A stretch of DNA of 5,770 nucleotides, from contig CAAFXL010000265.1 of the NCBI GenBank assembly GCA_900767005.1, positions 1 through 5,770 on the forward strand, given 5' to 3'. This document shows, in pieces, positions 5,751 through 5,770 of this stretch. Position 1 is the first letter of the stretch, and every line of letters starts with the position of its first letter. Both the position numbers and the translations under genes were made by a program. The stretch is from an uncultured Ruminobacter sp. GTDB lineage: Bacteria > Pseudomonadota > Gammaproteobacteria > Enterobacterales > Succinivibrionaceae. The notes under the pieces were generated by a model. It ran no database searches, was not told where the DNA came from, and worked only from the letters and a program-made list of their open reading frames with translations.

Positions 5751-5770
5751 AGATCGGAAGAGCACACGTC
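5751..5770 (+). other. Illumina TruSeq adapter remnant (not genomic)
   Basis: The last 20 bases begin AGATCGGAAGAGC and equal the start of the standard 3' read-through adapter. They truncate uvrY artificially after codon 116. The apparent codons D-R-K-S-T-R that extend the frame are adapter, not protein. Confidence 0.98.

Overview
The window is one assembled fragment from an AT-rich bacterium (about two-thirds A+T by eye), flanked by sequencing-library adapter remnants at both ends (1-18 and 5751-5770). Native sequence therefore runs from 19 to 5750. The best taxonomic clue is the partial gene at the right end. It encodes a response-regulator receiver domain very close to UvrY/GacA of Gammaproteobacteria (VDDH start, phospho-acceptor D54, KGAAPEE ending). 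A low-GC gammaproteobacterium such as a gut or rumen Succinivibrionaceae member would fit, but this is a guess from composition and one partial gene.

Layout. (1) 19-404 is an AT-rich non-coding region. It holds four TTAGAACTT-like boxes at an exact 23-nt period, a short inverted repeat, and helically phased A-tracts just upstream of the first gene. (2) 441-4928 (open from 405) is one very large gene of about 1495 codons that I cannot name. Its N-terminal ~300 residues look like two tandem, degenerate PIN-like (nuclease-fold) units. A ~870-residue polar, probably disordered linker follows, carrying a 12-nt/4-residue KVEP repeat array, a thrice-repeated 'SG..FxLS..Q' motif with charged helices, and an amphipathic basic segment. 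The C-terminal ~295 residues match the protein-kinase fold of the YegI/TerY-associated type, but the glycine loop, catalytic Asp, loop Asn and metal-binding Asp are all substituted, so it reads as a pseudokinase. (3) 4929-5400 is intergenic: a good intrinsic terminator, three copies of a 10-mer, a second hairpin, and a TATAAT promoter element. (4) 5401-5750 is the 5' part of the uvrY/gacA homologue, starting at TTG and cut off by the adapter.

The two genes lie in the same direction but are separated by a terminator and a 472-nt gap, with a promoter element before uvrY, so they are probably separate transcription units. Nothing in the window ties the giant protein to Gac/Rsm signalling. The candidate undescribed system is the giant protein itself: a PIN-like pair tethered by a long disordered scaffold to a kinase-fold module that has lost its catalytic residues, suggesting a cytoplasmic scaffold or sensor rather than an enzyme.
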